Positions 1 to 10,899 of a DNA stretch of 64,000 bases are shown piece by piece. Where the stretch lies: NCBI GenBank assembly GCA_024195585.1, contig SWBL01000212.1:24470-88469 (forward strand). The letters run 5' to 3'. Every line of letters starts with the position of its first letter. The first letter of the stretch is position 1. The translations under genes and the position numbers were made by a program. A model generated the notes under the pieces. The model worked only from the letters and a program-made list of their open reading frames with translations, was not told the DNA's origin and made no database searches. Source of the DNA: Aureobasidium sp. EXF-3400 (lineage: Eukaryota > Ascomycota > Dothideomycetes > Dothideales > Saccotheciaceae).

Positions 1-355
1 GCCTTGTCGTCAGCCATGCCGGCTCAGGCACCATCCTTGATGCTCTGCGTATCGACGTGCCGCTCGTCGTTGTGCCCAACTCGGAGCTCTTGGACAATCA
101 CCAGGTCGAACTAGCAGACGCCCTTGCTGAGCAGGAATATGTTGTCCATGGCAGACTGGAGTAGGTCCCTTCCCTAATCCTGATGTCTACTCTGAACGCT
201 GACAGTTGCACAGGAACCTACCACAAGCCCTACTCGATGCCGAAAAACTGCGACTCCGCAAAAAGGCATGGCCACCAGTCAACTCGGGCACACACCGACA
301 AACGAAAGGCCTCGCTGCCGTCGTCGACGAAGAGATGGGGTTCTTGGTTGATTGA
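1..355 (+). CDS. ALG13: ALG13, UDP-GlcNAc transferase catalytic subunit (3' end only)
   Basis: This is the C-terminal part of the cytosolic catalytic subunit that, with membrane partner Alg14, adds the second GlcNAc to the dolichol-linked N-glycan precursor at the ER. The frame opens before the window and reads [15 protein letters not shown], the HAGSGT nucleotide-sugar-binding signature of this GT28-type family, then [20 protein letters not shown], the usual Alg13 continuation. An intron at 161-213 (donor GTAGGT, acceptor TTGCACAG) is needed to avoid a TAG directly after GRLE. Exon 2 (214-355) reads [21 protein letters not shown] and ends with TGA at 353-355. An alternative acceptor at 205 gives a less natural frame. 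The N-terminal half lies outside the window. The family call is secure; exon 2 is inferred from splice signals. Confidence 0.85.
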
Positions 356-824
356 GCCTGGAGCTCTCCACTTGTACGCACGCCGCCAAACTTTGGATAA
401 GATGCGACCGCATAGCCGAGACATGATCAACATGCATTTACGACATCACCAAGCATCATCATCAGCTTGGATATACACATCACATGGCCTTTTGGATGAT
501 AGGGCACATCGTACGGCACCAGGATATGGCACAAGCCAGTTGTGTTGATCGGCAGTGCGGGGTCCATCGTCAGTCAAGCTTCGCCCACAACCTCACAATA
601 CGACCTCGACGGCAGAAGATGAAATAATTCTTCCGCTTGTCTGTGTCTACACCGCATGCTCGATGCGGGCAGTGTGGGAACGAAGCACAAAGTATCTTTC
701 CTGAAACAACGTCTTCAGCCGACATTTACAACGACTGCAGCTATGAAAGAGTATAAATTCCTGGCCTTCCTCGGCTTGTCATGTTGATCTTTGACCCTCT
801 CCCATCACGCAACGAACAACAAAT
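356..824. other. intergenic, promoter side of the esterase gene
   Basis: No gene-like frame is supported here. It lies between the ALG13 stop and the SGNH esterase start, and holds a TATA-like box near its right end, listed separately. Confidence 0.5.
752..757 (+). promoter_or_regulatory. TATA-like box upstream of the esterase
   Basis: TATAAA lies 73 bases upstream of the esterase ATG, a sensible core-promoter distance for a filamentous fungus. It is assigned from sequence and spacing only. Confidence 0.35.
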
Positions 825-1910
825 ATGGTCTGGACATCAGCCCTCCCACTCGCCGCTGCGGTATTGAGTCTGTCCAATGTAGTCGATGGTCTACCAAATA
901 GCTAGTCGAAGAAAGGACACTACCCTGGTTGGGCTGGAATTAAGCATATTTTCGCCTTGTGAGATATTCGTAGCACATGCCCTGACATATCACTCACGAA
1001 AGCAAAAGCGGTGATTCGTACACGACTACTGGCTTCAACACATCTCTCACGCAGCCAGGACCTGGCAATCCTCTCGGCAATCCGACGTACCCGTAAGCAT
1101 TCCACCGCAATGAGGACTATGTCAGCATATTGATACGATAGTAGAGGCTACACGTCTTCCAACGGACCCAACTGGATCGACTATCTGACGACGACGTACA
1201 ACAAAACGTTCGTCGAGACAGTCAATCTGGCGTATGGCGGTGCAACCGTTGATTCCACTCTTGTGGCACCCTATCTCCCCACCGTACTGTCTGTAAAACA
1301 ACAAGTCCAAAGCGAGTATCTGCCAATCTACGCTTCGCGCTCTTCTCCCGTCCCATGGACCTCAGACGACACTCTATTCACGATCTTCATCGGTATCAAC
1401 GATATTGGCAACAGCTACGCTTCACGAAATGCAACTCTGCTTTCTATAATCTTCTCCGAGCTCTCCGGTCTCGTAGACCAGCTCTACAGCAGCGGCGCAC
1501 GCAATTTTCTCTTCTTAAATGTGCCTCCTGTGGATCAGTCACCCCTGACTCAATCAGCCGGCCCCTCAGCCCAATCCCTGGAAGCAAACGACATAGCAGA
1601 TTGGAACAATCGAGTCAGCTCTCTCTCCAGATCCCTGACCAAAAAGCACAACGATGTCACATCCTTCGTTTTCGATACACACAAGATCTTTTCTCGCGTT
1701 ATCGAGCATCCATGTGCTTACCCGCAAACCTGTCCGTATAAGAATACCACCGCGTTTTGCACGGAATACCAGAACGGAACACCTACGCCAACTTCTTTTG
1801 ATCCTGCGTGTGGAATTCCGGTGGATGAGTACTTGTGGTTGAATAGCTTGCATCCGACATTTAGGATGCATGAGGCTATTGCTTCGCAGATTGTTAAATT
1901 GATTAAGTAG
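825..1910 (+). CDS. secreted SGNH/GDSL acetylesterase-like hydrolase (in-frame TAG near the start)
   Basis: A likely secreted carbohydrate esterase of the SGNH/GDSL superfamily (CE16-like). The start at 825 gives a hydrophobic signal peptide ending in NVVDGLPN. Introns at 959-1008 and 1093-1144 restore the frame. Block I is FGDSYTTTGF (nucleophile Ser), block III is GINDIGNSY (Asn of the GxND motif), and the C terminus has NSLHPTFRMHEAIA (catalytic His; the usual Asp three residues earlier is replaced by Asn/Ser). Without another intron, TAG at 903-905 interrupts the frame directly after the signal peptide. A 45-nt in-frame segment, 861-905 (GTATTG...CTAG), could be an intron, giving 312 residues but shortening the signal peptide. 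Otherwise the gene is disrupted. Family call strong; integrity uncertain. Confidence 0.7.
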
Positions 1911-2790
1911 GATAGAAGAGACTAGTTTTCGATCTTTTGTTCAGCATATTGCAAAATGACTATCTTTATCAATTGGAATCAATGTTTTGGTCTTTGTCCG
2001 CATGTCGGTCTTAAGTATTTCGTGCGATCCTCCAGGTGCTCAAAGTGTATAGATACGTGTACTTATCCACAAGCACAGTTCCTTTGCTATATAACATATA
2101 CCTAATAAAGCCACAAATTCGACATTTTCCCACAAGGTTTTCGCTCACCTGTAAACGAACGTGTGACGGTCTTCATTCAGTAGCATTTTTTCAATATCCC
2201 GTGACTCTTTTCGAAACACAAAAGCCGTTGAGAGTCGAAACGGCGTGGAATGATGGTCAAGGTCATCACCCTGGTATCAATATGTTTCTCTATCCATCCG
2301 CTCAACCTCTTGAAAGAAGAGTTGAAATATACATTGAACGCATACAGTACACTCTTACACTTCTTGGGGATGTATAGTGACTGGATCCATGGACTTTTGT
2401 AGTCGTGATACCTACGAACAATTGTTTCCAACTTCGGTGGTAAGATTATGGGAGGATGAGGTTGAGTGACCAGATGAGAGTGTTGTTCCGATTAGATTGC
2501 ACGATACTTCCTGGAGGCTATCGTCGCATGGTCGGATAGACACAACATACGCTTTATAACGTTTGCCAAGGTATTAATTGTACTTGAGGAATAGAGGAAG
2601 GGGGGAGAAGACTAAAGACACAGAAGCCAGGGTGATCCCTATCGCAAGATGACTTGGTGGTGAACTCCGAACCTAGAGTCTCAGCTCAAGAGACTCAAAG
2701 AAAAAGCAAATTCCCTGCGATGCTCATCTTGAGTGCTCCCAGTGTCGTAAAAACCGAGACTTTTCCAAAGTAGGCCCATCTACGGGGACT
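1911..2790. other. intergenic between convergent genes
   Basis: This is the region between the 3' ends of the esterase and the AIM24-like gene. It is AT-richer than its flanks and carries short frames only. I see no supported gene or repeat. Confidence 0.5.
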
Positions 2791-4239
2791 CTATCCTTTA
2801 ACCCTGCCCTCTGTCGACAGCCAGGTCGCAAACTCCACAGGGTTGCGAGTTTGCATGAAAACGGTACTAGACAGAGTTAGCCGTGAGCTTAAGGGTGTGG
2901 GAAGTATACATACCCTGGGCCTGTAAACTTGCAGACCAAGCCCTCACTGGCACTCAGATTGGAGATTATTCCGCCACTTGCAACACGCTCCAGGACGTAC
3001 TTGGCGTTCCACGCAACCAGGTGGCCATTGTCGATGATGTACTTCTCACCCTCTTGAAGCTGTTTTGGATTAGTATCACATCCTCAGTCGTGATGATGAC
3101 AAGACAGGCTCACATCTTTGCGAATAATGGCTCCCAAGCTGCTGATCCACATGATGCCTATGCCTGACACTTTGTAGACGAAGAAGCCTTCGCCCGAGAA
3201 CATGGCCTTGCTCAGACCTTGAGCTTTGTAATCCTTGACGACGCCTGCAAACAGTGTCAGTACGAGCTAGCCCGCATGATGCATTGAGTGACTCACCCTG
3301 AGTGCAAGCCAGGAAAGCATCTTTGCCCACGTTCCAGGTCTCGTGTCCTGTAAGTCGGATGTTGGTAATGTCGCCGAGAGATGGTGGAGCGAGCAACAGT
3401 TCGCCAGGACCAGTATAGGTAGATGTGGCCATATGACCACCGGCGACCAGTTTCTTGAAGGAGAACTTAATCGCACCTTGCAAAGACATGGTCGCGGACA
3501 TGGCAATCATAGCTCCTGGTCTAACGGTGAGAGGACAGCCCATAGCAAGTTGAAGTGTAAGGATGGTGTTTGTGTCTCTGTGGCTGATTCTGTAACTTCC
3601 TCCGTTGAAAGTGCCTACATCGTCGACGGTTGCGCCTGCTCCGACGAAATGAGTCTGAGGCGGAGCACCTCCTGGCAGATTGCTCGTCATTGAAGTATTC
3701 AGCGATGGTCTAGCAGGCTCTTTCGCTTTCTCCGAGGAGGGCTGTAGATCCTGAGGGGGACCGGGGTAGTAAGGTAAGGCTTGTTGCTGGGGCGAGACGG
3801 GACTTTGCTCGTATTCGTGTGCACCTATAATGCCAGCAGGTGGAGGCGGCGATGACGGTGGGGATACGAATTGGGTTTGAATAAGTTGCGGAGCAGCGTT
3901 GTACGAGAAGCGATTGGTCTCTGGCGGAGGCACGAAGTGCTGTTGTGATGATGGCTGGGATTGGGGAGCTGGTGAGTAGGAAGCGCTCCCTCCGCTGCGA
4001 TGTTGGTCGACAACCGGCGGGGGTGGATAATGCTGTGTGCTGGTTGGAGGACTATGTGAGGCTGGAGGGGCAAAATAGCTCTGCTGCTCTGTACAGTTTT
4101 ATGTCAGACAATGCCACCGACAATTGACTGATGTGTTTACCTTGAGGAGGAGCTAGGAGTTGTTCGTCAGCGGTGCTCATGATGATTAATTAATGGATAA
4201 TGACTTACGAGGAAAGTACTGGGCTTGAGTGTTCGCCAT
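2791..4239 (-). CDS. AIM24 family protein (DUF124/TRAP-like fold)
   Basis: A 395-residue protein with a proline/glutamine-rich N-terminal third followed by an AIM24 (DUF124) beta-sandwich domain. Yeast Aim24 is mitochondrial and supports MICOS integrity; the many paralogues in other taxa have no proven activity. The domain begins near [17 protein letters not shown] and continues through [33 protein letters not shown] and [15 protein letters not shown] to [15 protein letters not shown]. The six-exon structure has introns at 4208-4153, 4140-4089, 3296-3245, 3113-3060 and 2913-2867. This yields an N terminus [17 protein letters not shown], with a 12-nt second exon. A start inside intron 1 (MSTADEQLL) is the alternative. 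No mitochondrial presequence is obvious, so it may be a cytosolic family member. The neighbouring gene at 5397 is divergent. Confidence 0.8.
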
Positions 4240-5396
4240 GATTGTTAAGTAGCGCGATGAACCAAGGAAAGAACGACTATCCTCTGTTTGTGATTGTACC
4301 TTCTTGGTCCAGCTTCCAGCACAAGAGACGAGCTCAATTCAAGGACAGATGAGATCAATGTAACTACCAGAGCAGAGATTGAAAACGAAAAGTAAGACTT
4401 ACATCGAGGCCGCGACCTGGCGGCCATCTTGTATTATTAAGTGCTCCCTACCTCATAGCCTGGTGAGCATGCTGCAGGTCGCTATGTGATGCGATTGGAG
4501 CGATGCCCCACTACTGCAAGCGCTGCCATCAGCGTCGGCGGTTACAGTCCTTGGCTGCGAGACACGAACATCACCTTGACTTGTTGCCCAACTGGTCCTT
4601 GTTCTCCATCTACAAGAGACCGTTATGCTTCTTGGGAGTTCGTGTCCTCGGTATGCACGACACGTCCCGCCAGTTCTCAGGCTTGTCGCGTCTCGTATCC
4701 AAGTGCATCGCGTATGCAACGAAATTGCACCTACAGACGCATAGGATCACCAGCGAATCCTTCTGACATCGTCTGATTCTCACAAGGCGCAGTCTGTCCA
4801 ATCTACACGCCGGCAGCTGTAGACAAGCAGCACACAGCAGTGAATTCAATTGGTCTTCTCCTCGAATGAGTCAGCCTCGAGCCAACGGTACCCCACGCTT
4901 CGGGATATTCGCTTATCCGCGCTAAAGACACCCCCTGTAGCTTGCTGTAATCACTCCTGTTAGCAGTGGGTGAGCTAAGCTGGGTGTGCTCAGACCTCAT
5001 CCCACTTCCTGGAGCCGACTATTCCTATTTGAGGACACCGCGATGGCTTGCTCTTGATTGGCCAATTTTACGCTGGAAGGATGGATACGAAGGCTTAGCT
5101 CCTCTCCGGTGACTCGACCGGGAGCACTGCCATCTGAGCGTACTTACTCGGCTGGTGTCCAGACTCGAGTCTCTTGATCTTTTGTTTCTTATCATTCTTT
5201 TCGACAGTCTCGCTCACCAACCGTAAACACACGGTGTGGTCTTGCCAATAGAAGCGACCTACCGCAAAACCGCTGCCTTGATAACCACCATATCGTTCGC
5301 AGACTGCGAGCAGCTCTCTACTCACTTATCTCTACTTTTCAAAGAGAAATCAAAATTTCTTCCTTCTCAAACTTCGTTCAAAACTCATCCTTAACA
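4240..5396. other. divergent promoter region
   Basis: About 1.16 kb between the AIM24-like gene (minus) and the Zn-cluster-like gene (plus). Short frames on both strands lack coding character. No repeats or RNA genes were recognised. Confidence 0.5.
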
Positions 5397-7831
5397 ATGG
5401 ACATGTCTACCCAAATACCCATGGTTGGCTTCTTCATCTACCGCTCAGGTGAACAAGCCGATCCCACCGCTCTCGAATTCTGCCCTCCCAAGGGTTCGGA
5501 CGAGCTCTTCTGTAATAACATCCATTTCTAAAATCATGTCAACATAGCTGACAAGCCCTAGTCGCCTTGAAGACAGCCTACCCTCACGTCAAGACCCATT
5601 CCGACCGCATGAGAAATGCAGTCATCGAGTTTCTCAAGCAAGAACTTACCGAGGAACAAAACCAAATGACGACCCCTATCATCCCTATGGAAGCCGATAT
5701 GTCTTACGATGTTTCGACTGAATCTCCCTGGTGGCCCTCCCTGGACTCCAATGCTTCTACTCTCAGCAGCCCTGATCTCTTCAACCTGGCCACTCCTGCA
5801 TCAATGTCCTCTTCTCAAGCTCCCACAATGAGCCGCCAGAACTCCTCATCTCAGCCCAGCACTAGTCAAAAAGCTAAGCCTGGACTTGAAGAGATGACCG
5901 GTGTCTTCAGCTTGTCGTCCACCTCTCAACCCAAGACCCGTGTACGCAGGAAGATGACCGAGTCCGAAAAGCTCGAGTACCGCAAGCGTCGTATCGTCAA
6001 AGCCTGCGATTCATGCAGCAAGCGTAAGCGAAAGTGCTCTCACAACCAGCCCGAGATGGAGAAGGTCCGCTCTTCTAAGGTCACCAAAATTAAGGCACCA
6101 GGATCAAACATCAACTCGGCGTGCGTAGCACAGATCGAGAAAGCCATCTTCCAACCTGCGGAGCCTTCTATCGTCGATGAAGATCCTTTTGTGTTCCTGA
6201 ACCAGAACATGTTCAGCGACCTCCCCATTACTGATGACTTCATCTTCGACAACGCTACGATCTCTCAAGCTCCTCAGCAGACTACCTGGCCGTGGAGCGA
6301 TACCGCTGATTGGACTCTTATTGACACTCCTCTACTCGCTCAAGCATCGCCATCCTACCAACAAGCACTCTTCCCCACATCCACCGGCCTCCTTTCACCA
6401 CAGCCGACACCACAACTAGAACTGGTACACGAGCCGGCAGAACAAATACGTGCCTCAGAATCACCGACTGCTACACAAACGCCTACTCGCACCTGGCGCA
6501 CATTCTCAGACTTCTCCCGTACAGCATTCTCTACCGCCGACGGACTCGACGGCAAAGAGCAAACCGCGTTTATGGGTCTCTCGTCTCCAGGCGACATGAT
6601 GTCGCCATCTCAACTACGTGACTTGTACTCTCCTATGGCACTTCTTACCGGAACTCAACCTTCTCTTCTCAGCGGCTCCGCGATTGAGAACTCGATCATG
6701 CCTTCGGGCAGCGCCGAGATGTCGCCACAACTTGTTCCACAGGCATCTGGACGAACCGCGAATGCTCACCGCCCTGAAGTACCACAACTCCAAGGCGTCA
6801 GTGGCGGAATTGCTAGCGATGGTCTGATCAGTCGACCAAGCCAAGCGATCTCACAACAAGCAAGCAATGGTCAAGCTGGCGCAGGAATACGCCATGTACT
6901 GACCGAAAACATTACCACGTCTCCCACGACCATGTCGGGAGACCGACATATCGGGAAATCAAGCGGAAGCGACAGCAATGGTAAACATCACCTCAATCGT
7001 CAATTTTTTGATGAGCATCTTTCTAACAATGAAACAGCTACGTCTCCCGAACCCGGAATTCAGAGGATGGCTAGAACGATCCTACCTGCTAGATCGTCTG
7101 CAGGAATATCACTCGCCTCGGCCAGTGCATCCGCAGGACTATCAGAAATCTCGCCCAGTGCATCTGATCAAGTAACCGCCCCGACTGCTGGCGTCAGCAG
7201 TCACGGAATTGGTAGCGCGACGAGATGTCACCCTACCGCTCCTGAAAACATGCGTCACGAAAGGATTGCTGCTAGTGGAGAAGCATCCTCAACAGCCCGA
7301 CCATCCAGTCTATCAGCCGACTCGACCAGTACATCGTCATCAACGAGTATGGCTCGCACTGGACCCGACAGTCCGCGATCACGATCTCAGACTGCCAGTC
7401 CAGACCTACATGGCGGAATATCTGCCGCAGCCGTCACGCCAACCATACCCTCCGATGCGATCGCCCATGACAAGGATTCCAGGAAGCCAACCTCGGCCAC
7501 GCAGGCCAAGGCGCACTCCAAGGAGTCTGGAATTCTTGCCAGTAGCGAGACTGCAGCACCTCAAGCAGCAGCGACGCCGGCAGAGCCTCTACGACACCGT
7601 CACAAGCGATCGCCCGGAAAGGCCATTGCTCCTGCAACCTCTGCACGTCTTGGTTCTGACCTTGATGATACAAGGATTGCGGCTGCTGTGTTGGTGGCTC
7701 AGGTTTGCATGACATGGCGGGCTATGGCTAGCGCGTTCGTGCAAACCATGTCGACACAGAAGTCTCGTGGAAGCAACTATAGAGATTGCCAGTCTCTGTC
7801 TGTTTCTCGGGCTGTGCTGTTGGCTGCTTAG
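5397..7831 (+). CDS. Zn2Cys6-like basic-motif protein, putative transcription regulator
   Basis: Predicted 775 residues. Exons are 5397-5511, 5562-6980 and 7038-7831; the second intron (GTAAAC, branch TCTAAC, CAG) is 57 nt, in frame and without stop, so it could be retained. The N-terminal section has an FALKTAYPHVKTHSDRMR segment. Near residues 170-200 lies RKMTESEKLEYRKRRIVKAC followed by CDSCSKRKRKCSHN. This resembles the first half of a fungal Zn2Cys6 DNA-binding cluster (C-x2-C-x6-C) with a basic linker, but the second three-cysteine half is missing. The rest is Ser/Thr/Pro/Gln-rich and probably disordered, with an SASASAGLSEISPSAS stretch. A nuclear role is inferred from the basic cluster only. 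The C terminus is uncertain: the frame stops at TAG (7829-7831), yet the same frame stays open to TAA at 7959-7961. Confidence 0.6.
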
Positions 7832-8478
7832 CACGACGAGGGTGAGCTCGATAAACGATTTGTTTTATTTTTGATAGCGTTTTTGTTCTTTGATATTTTG
7901 CAGGATGGTATTGATGATGATGGGGAAGAAGTTGGAGATTCAGAGATGATTGACATCTAAGCACGAAAAGCGATCTGGCGTTTGTTTCAATTTTTGTTTA
8001 TTCCTTTTGTCATTATTCTCATCTACACATCGTGGATAGAGGAACTTTACTACATCTCGCCGTCGCTAGAGATACTTTGCCGAATGCAAGTTGATCATCA
8101 ACATATCCTACTCGTGTATCTGTGTCTCTATCCTGTGCGTTGCGGATGATATCCTCCTTGATGCAACCACTCCTGTCTGATCCAACGACATGCACCGATC
8201 TTGGCCTTCGCGATGTGTAAGGTCCACGCTGATAGGAGTCAAAAAGCACCTCATAGCTCGATTCATCCCTTCCAGTATTTTGCTATTGATCAGAAGTTCT
8301 TAGACCGTAGTGATATGACGGGCGACGAAACTACACGTCCATCTGCAGACGTGTCCACCATAGCTTCTTGCGGAATGTCGTATGATGGCGTCCAAGGTCA
8401 AGGAAGTGATATACTGGCAGCAGTGTGGGTTCTCTTTGTATTGTGTCTTCAGTTCTGTGTCTTTTCTTCGCACACTTC
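7832..8478. other. intergenic between convergent genes
   Basis: It holds the same-frame extension of the preceding gene (7832-7961) with an intron-like GTGAGC...TTTTGCAG segment at 7842-7903. Beyond that I see nothing coding. Confidence 0.4.
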
Positions 8479-8873
8479 TCACAGCGAGGCAGCAGCTTCG
8501 ACTGCACCGATGCCTTTGAAAAGTCCAGGATTCGTGATTTCGATATGTACAGGGTATTTCCATTCCATGTATTTGGCCCAGCCTATCATTCTATACATCA
8601 GTATTCATGTATCAAGGAGAGTGAGTTCAACGACTGACCCCAATAGGCGGCTTTACGGCCAAAGTACTTGCCCAGGTAGGGCACAAGCACCATTGTGAGT
8701 AACAATTCGAGCTGTTGTAGTGACTCTTTCCATTCTCTTTCGGCGTCTGATTGCCATTCTTCTTCTGAGGGTGAGATGGAGGTTGTGCTGGCCGAGGTTG
8801 AGGGGAGGGAGTCGAGATCGTCTGAAGATGGTGATACAGCGCGAGGGATATTGTCGTATGATTGGTCGGACAT
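8479..8873 (-). CDS. small single-pass protein, Mim2-like mitochondrial outer-membrane factor
   Basis: A 112-residue two-exon protein (8873-8639 and 8582-8479, intron donor GTCAGT). The N-terminal half is acidic and Ser-rich (SPSEEEWQSDAEREWKESL). A hydrophobic segment follows, LLLTMVLVPYLGKYFGRKAAYWGW, then AKYMEWKYPVHIEI and an alanine-rich tail, AVEAAASL. This layout, a negatively charged cytosolic stretch, one membrane segment with GK-x-GR and a WKYP-containing tail, matches what I recall of filamentous-fungal Mim2/TOM13-type proteins. Those belong to the MIM complex that inserts helical proteins into the outer mitochondrial membrane. The gene is divergent from the Nop13-like gene, with about 300 bp between starts. 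The subunit assignment is from memory of the motif, so treat the symbol as open. Confidence 0.55.
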
Positions 8874-9180
8874 GTTTGCTGCTTATTCGCTTGTTCGAAT
8901 AGTAGGGGAAAGGGCGTTGATTCGATGTCTCTCAAAGCAGGGCAGGGACGTTGATGTGGCTGCTATGTCTTGATCTCCAGCTCTCTCTTCTCGTCAGTCG
9001 GAGCAGTCGCGCTGCATGACGACCCACGACTCACGAACCACGCGGCATTCCCGAACTTCCGACCAGTGCAATATCTCTTGGCACTTCCCCACGTTTCCAA
9101 CCCCAGACTCGGGTGCTAAAATAATCAGGAAAAAAAAGTCTCGCTGAAGTTCGTCTTTGAACAAATAACACAACACAAAC
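8874..9180. other. short divergent promoter region
   Basis: A 307-bp spacer between the ATGs of the Mim2-like and Nop13-like genes. It must carry both promoters; no motif stands out. Confidence 0.5.
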
Positions 9181-10560
9181 ATGGGAAAGACACGCGATCC
9201 CAGCCCGAGCGCAAGCTCAAATGTATCCTCGGATGCCGAAACTCCCAAAGTCACCAAGGTCGACAAGACAAAGAAGCGCAAGCGCGCCGCCCTGCCCGAA
9301 GATGAAATCGAAGTCGATGTTAATGCCCCGGAGCCGCCGTCCAAGAAGGCAATGCGTGAAGCCAAAAAGGCCGCCAAAAGAGCAAAGGATGACCCTGAAG
9401 GTGCTGCTGCTGCCATCGCCGCCGCAGCTGCCGCCGCGGATGGAGAAAAGAAACGCAGTGACTATGGTATCTGGATTGGAAACCTGGCTTTCGCCGTCGA
9501 CAAGGATATGCTGCGTGTTTTCTTCACACGCCAGGCTCAGATTCCTGAAGCGGATATCACTCGCTTGAATATGCCTGTTCCTCAAGGTCCCGCACAGCCT
9601 GGCCGCACCAAGCCCTCGAACAAGGGTTTCGCTTATGTCGATTTCGCTACAGAGGAGTCGCTCAACAAGGCCATCGCCATGTCCGAGACCCTCGTCAGCG
9701 GCCGCAAAGTCCTCATCAAGAACGCAAAGAGTTTCGAAGGTCGTCCCGCTCAAGCAACCGCTACCGTCAACGCTCTCGCTGGCAACGCAGACTCGAGTGA
9801 AGCAGCAACAGCAGGAGATGCAACAGCCAAGAAAATCGGTCCTAACGGTAAACCCATCATGCCACCTAGCAAGCGTGTCTTTGTCGGAAACCTCAACTTC
9901 GACGTCACCAGAGATGATTTAGAAACCCACTTTTCTCAAGCTGGAGAGCTGGAAGATGTCTTCATGGCTACCTTCCAAGATACCGGAAAGTGCAAGGGAT
10001 ACGCATGGGTCCGTTTTGCCGAGCTCGAAGCCGCAGAGTCCGCCGTCCGCGGCTTCATCTGGAAATTCGACGAAGCCAGCGATGACGAGGAGGAAGAAGA
10101 GGAGGAGGAAGAGGAAAAGGAAGAAACAAAGGCATCAACCTCAGACTCCGATTCCGACAGCGAAGACAACGAAGATACCACATCAAAGAAGAAGGAAGTC
10201 AAGACGAAAAAGCCAAAGAAGCAAAACAAACGCAAATGGTTCATCAACCGCCTCCACGGCCGCCCTCTACGCTGCGAATTCGCAGAAGACGCCAGCACAC
10301 GCTACAAGAAGCGTTTCGGCAAGGACAGACCAGCCTCCGAAACCCACATCTCAGACGCCGCACCCATCACTGAAGTTGACGGCGAAGACAAGCCTCAAAG
10401 GAGATCTAGACCCAAGGGAGACGCGGATGCCAGACAGGAGTTGCGTAGAAAGAAGTTTGATGCGAGAAAGATTAGACCGGGTAATGCGTTGGCGAATGCG
10501 CCTAGAGCTTCTGCTGCTATTGTTGAGGCTGCTGGTAAGAAGATCTCGTTTGACGAGTAA
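9181..10560 (+). CDS. NOP13: Nop13-like nucleolar RNA-binding protein (two RRMs)
   Basis: A single-exon 459-residue protein. A lysine-rich N-terminal region (KKRKR, KKAMREAKKAAKRAK) and poly-Ala precede RRM1, which starts at YGIWIGNLAF (RNP2) and has KGFAYVDF (RNP1). RRM2 begins RVFVGNLNFDVTRDDLETHF with RNP1 KGYAWVRF. RRM2 is split by a long acidic and Ser/Asp-rich insertion (a run of glutamates near 10087-10127) and resumes at WFINRLHGRPLRCEFAED. A basic C-terminal tail follows (YKKRFGKDR, RRSRPKG). This order, with the insertion inside RRM2, matches fungal Nop13, a nucleolar factor found in pre-60S preparations. Nop12 or Nsr1 are alternatives, but Nsr1 has a GAR tail that is absent here. 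The ATG context is good and no intron is needed. Confidence 0.85.
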   Translation: MGKTRDPSPSASSNVSSDAETPKVTKVDKTKKRKRAALPEDEIEVDVNAPEPPSKKAMREAKKAAKRAKDDPEGAAAAIAAAAAAADGEKKRSDYGIWIGNLAFAVDKDMLRVFFTRQAQIPEADITRLNMPVPQGPAQPGRTKPSNKGFAYVDFATEESLNKAIAMSETLVSGRKVLIKNAKSFEGRPAQATATVNALAGNADSSEAATAGDATAKKIGPNGKPIMPPSKRVFVGNLNFDVTRDDLETHFSQAGELEDVFMATFQDTGKCKGYAWVRFAELEAAESAVRGFIWKFDEASDDEEEEEEEEEEKEETKASTSDSDSDSEDNEDTTSKKKEVKTKKPKKQNKRKWFINRLHGRPLRCEFAEDASTRYKKRFGKDRPASETHISDAAPITEVDGEDKPQRRSRPKGDADARQELRRKKFDARKIRPGNALANAPRASAAIVEAAGKKISFDE

Positions 10561-10899
10561 GGATGGGTTGTTTAGCATTCTGGTCTATAGTGGTACTTTC
10601 TTCGGTGGATTGGAAAGCAGGTTTTGAAGAATACAGCCTTTTCTTGTCATCACTTCATCTTGTCTACTTTATGCTCATGGATGTGATGCTCTTGCACTGT
10701 GCATCATCCTTGTCGGATCGCTCGATTAGTGGCAGCAGCAGAAATAGAGAAAAGGTGAAATGTGGGTTAAGACGTTCAACATGACCTTCATTCACGATAT
10801 GTCAAAGATCACTCTACGAGGAGGGTAAGAACGCCACTAGCTAAACTCCAGCAACAGCAACGCTAAAACGCAGAAGCAAACCAAGAACCAACCAACACC
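10561..10899. other. intergenic between convergent genes
   Basis: 339 bp between the Nop13-like stop and the MFS stop. No feature recognised. Confidence 0.5.

Noticed and set aside
4245..4427. 60-codon minus-strand frame just upstream of the AIM24-like gene
   Set aside because: Has a hydrophobic stretch but no conservation cue; more likely 5' UTR or upstream frame of the AIM24-like transcript.
10120..10620. Lys/Arg- and Glu-rich shadow frames opposite the Nop13-like gene
   Set aside because: Mirror frames of the acidic insertion and basic tail; the RRM frame explains the sequence.
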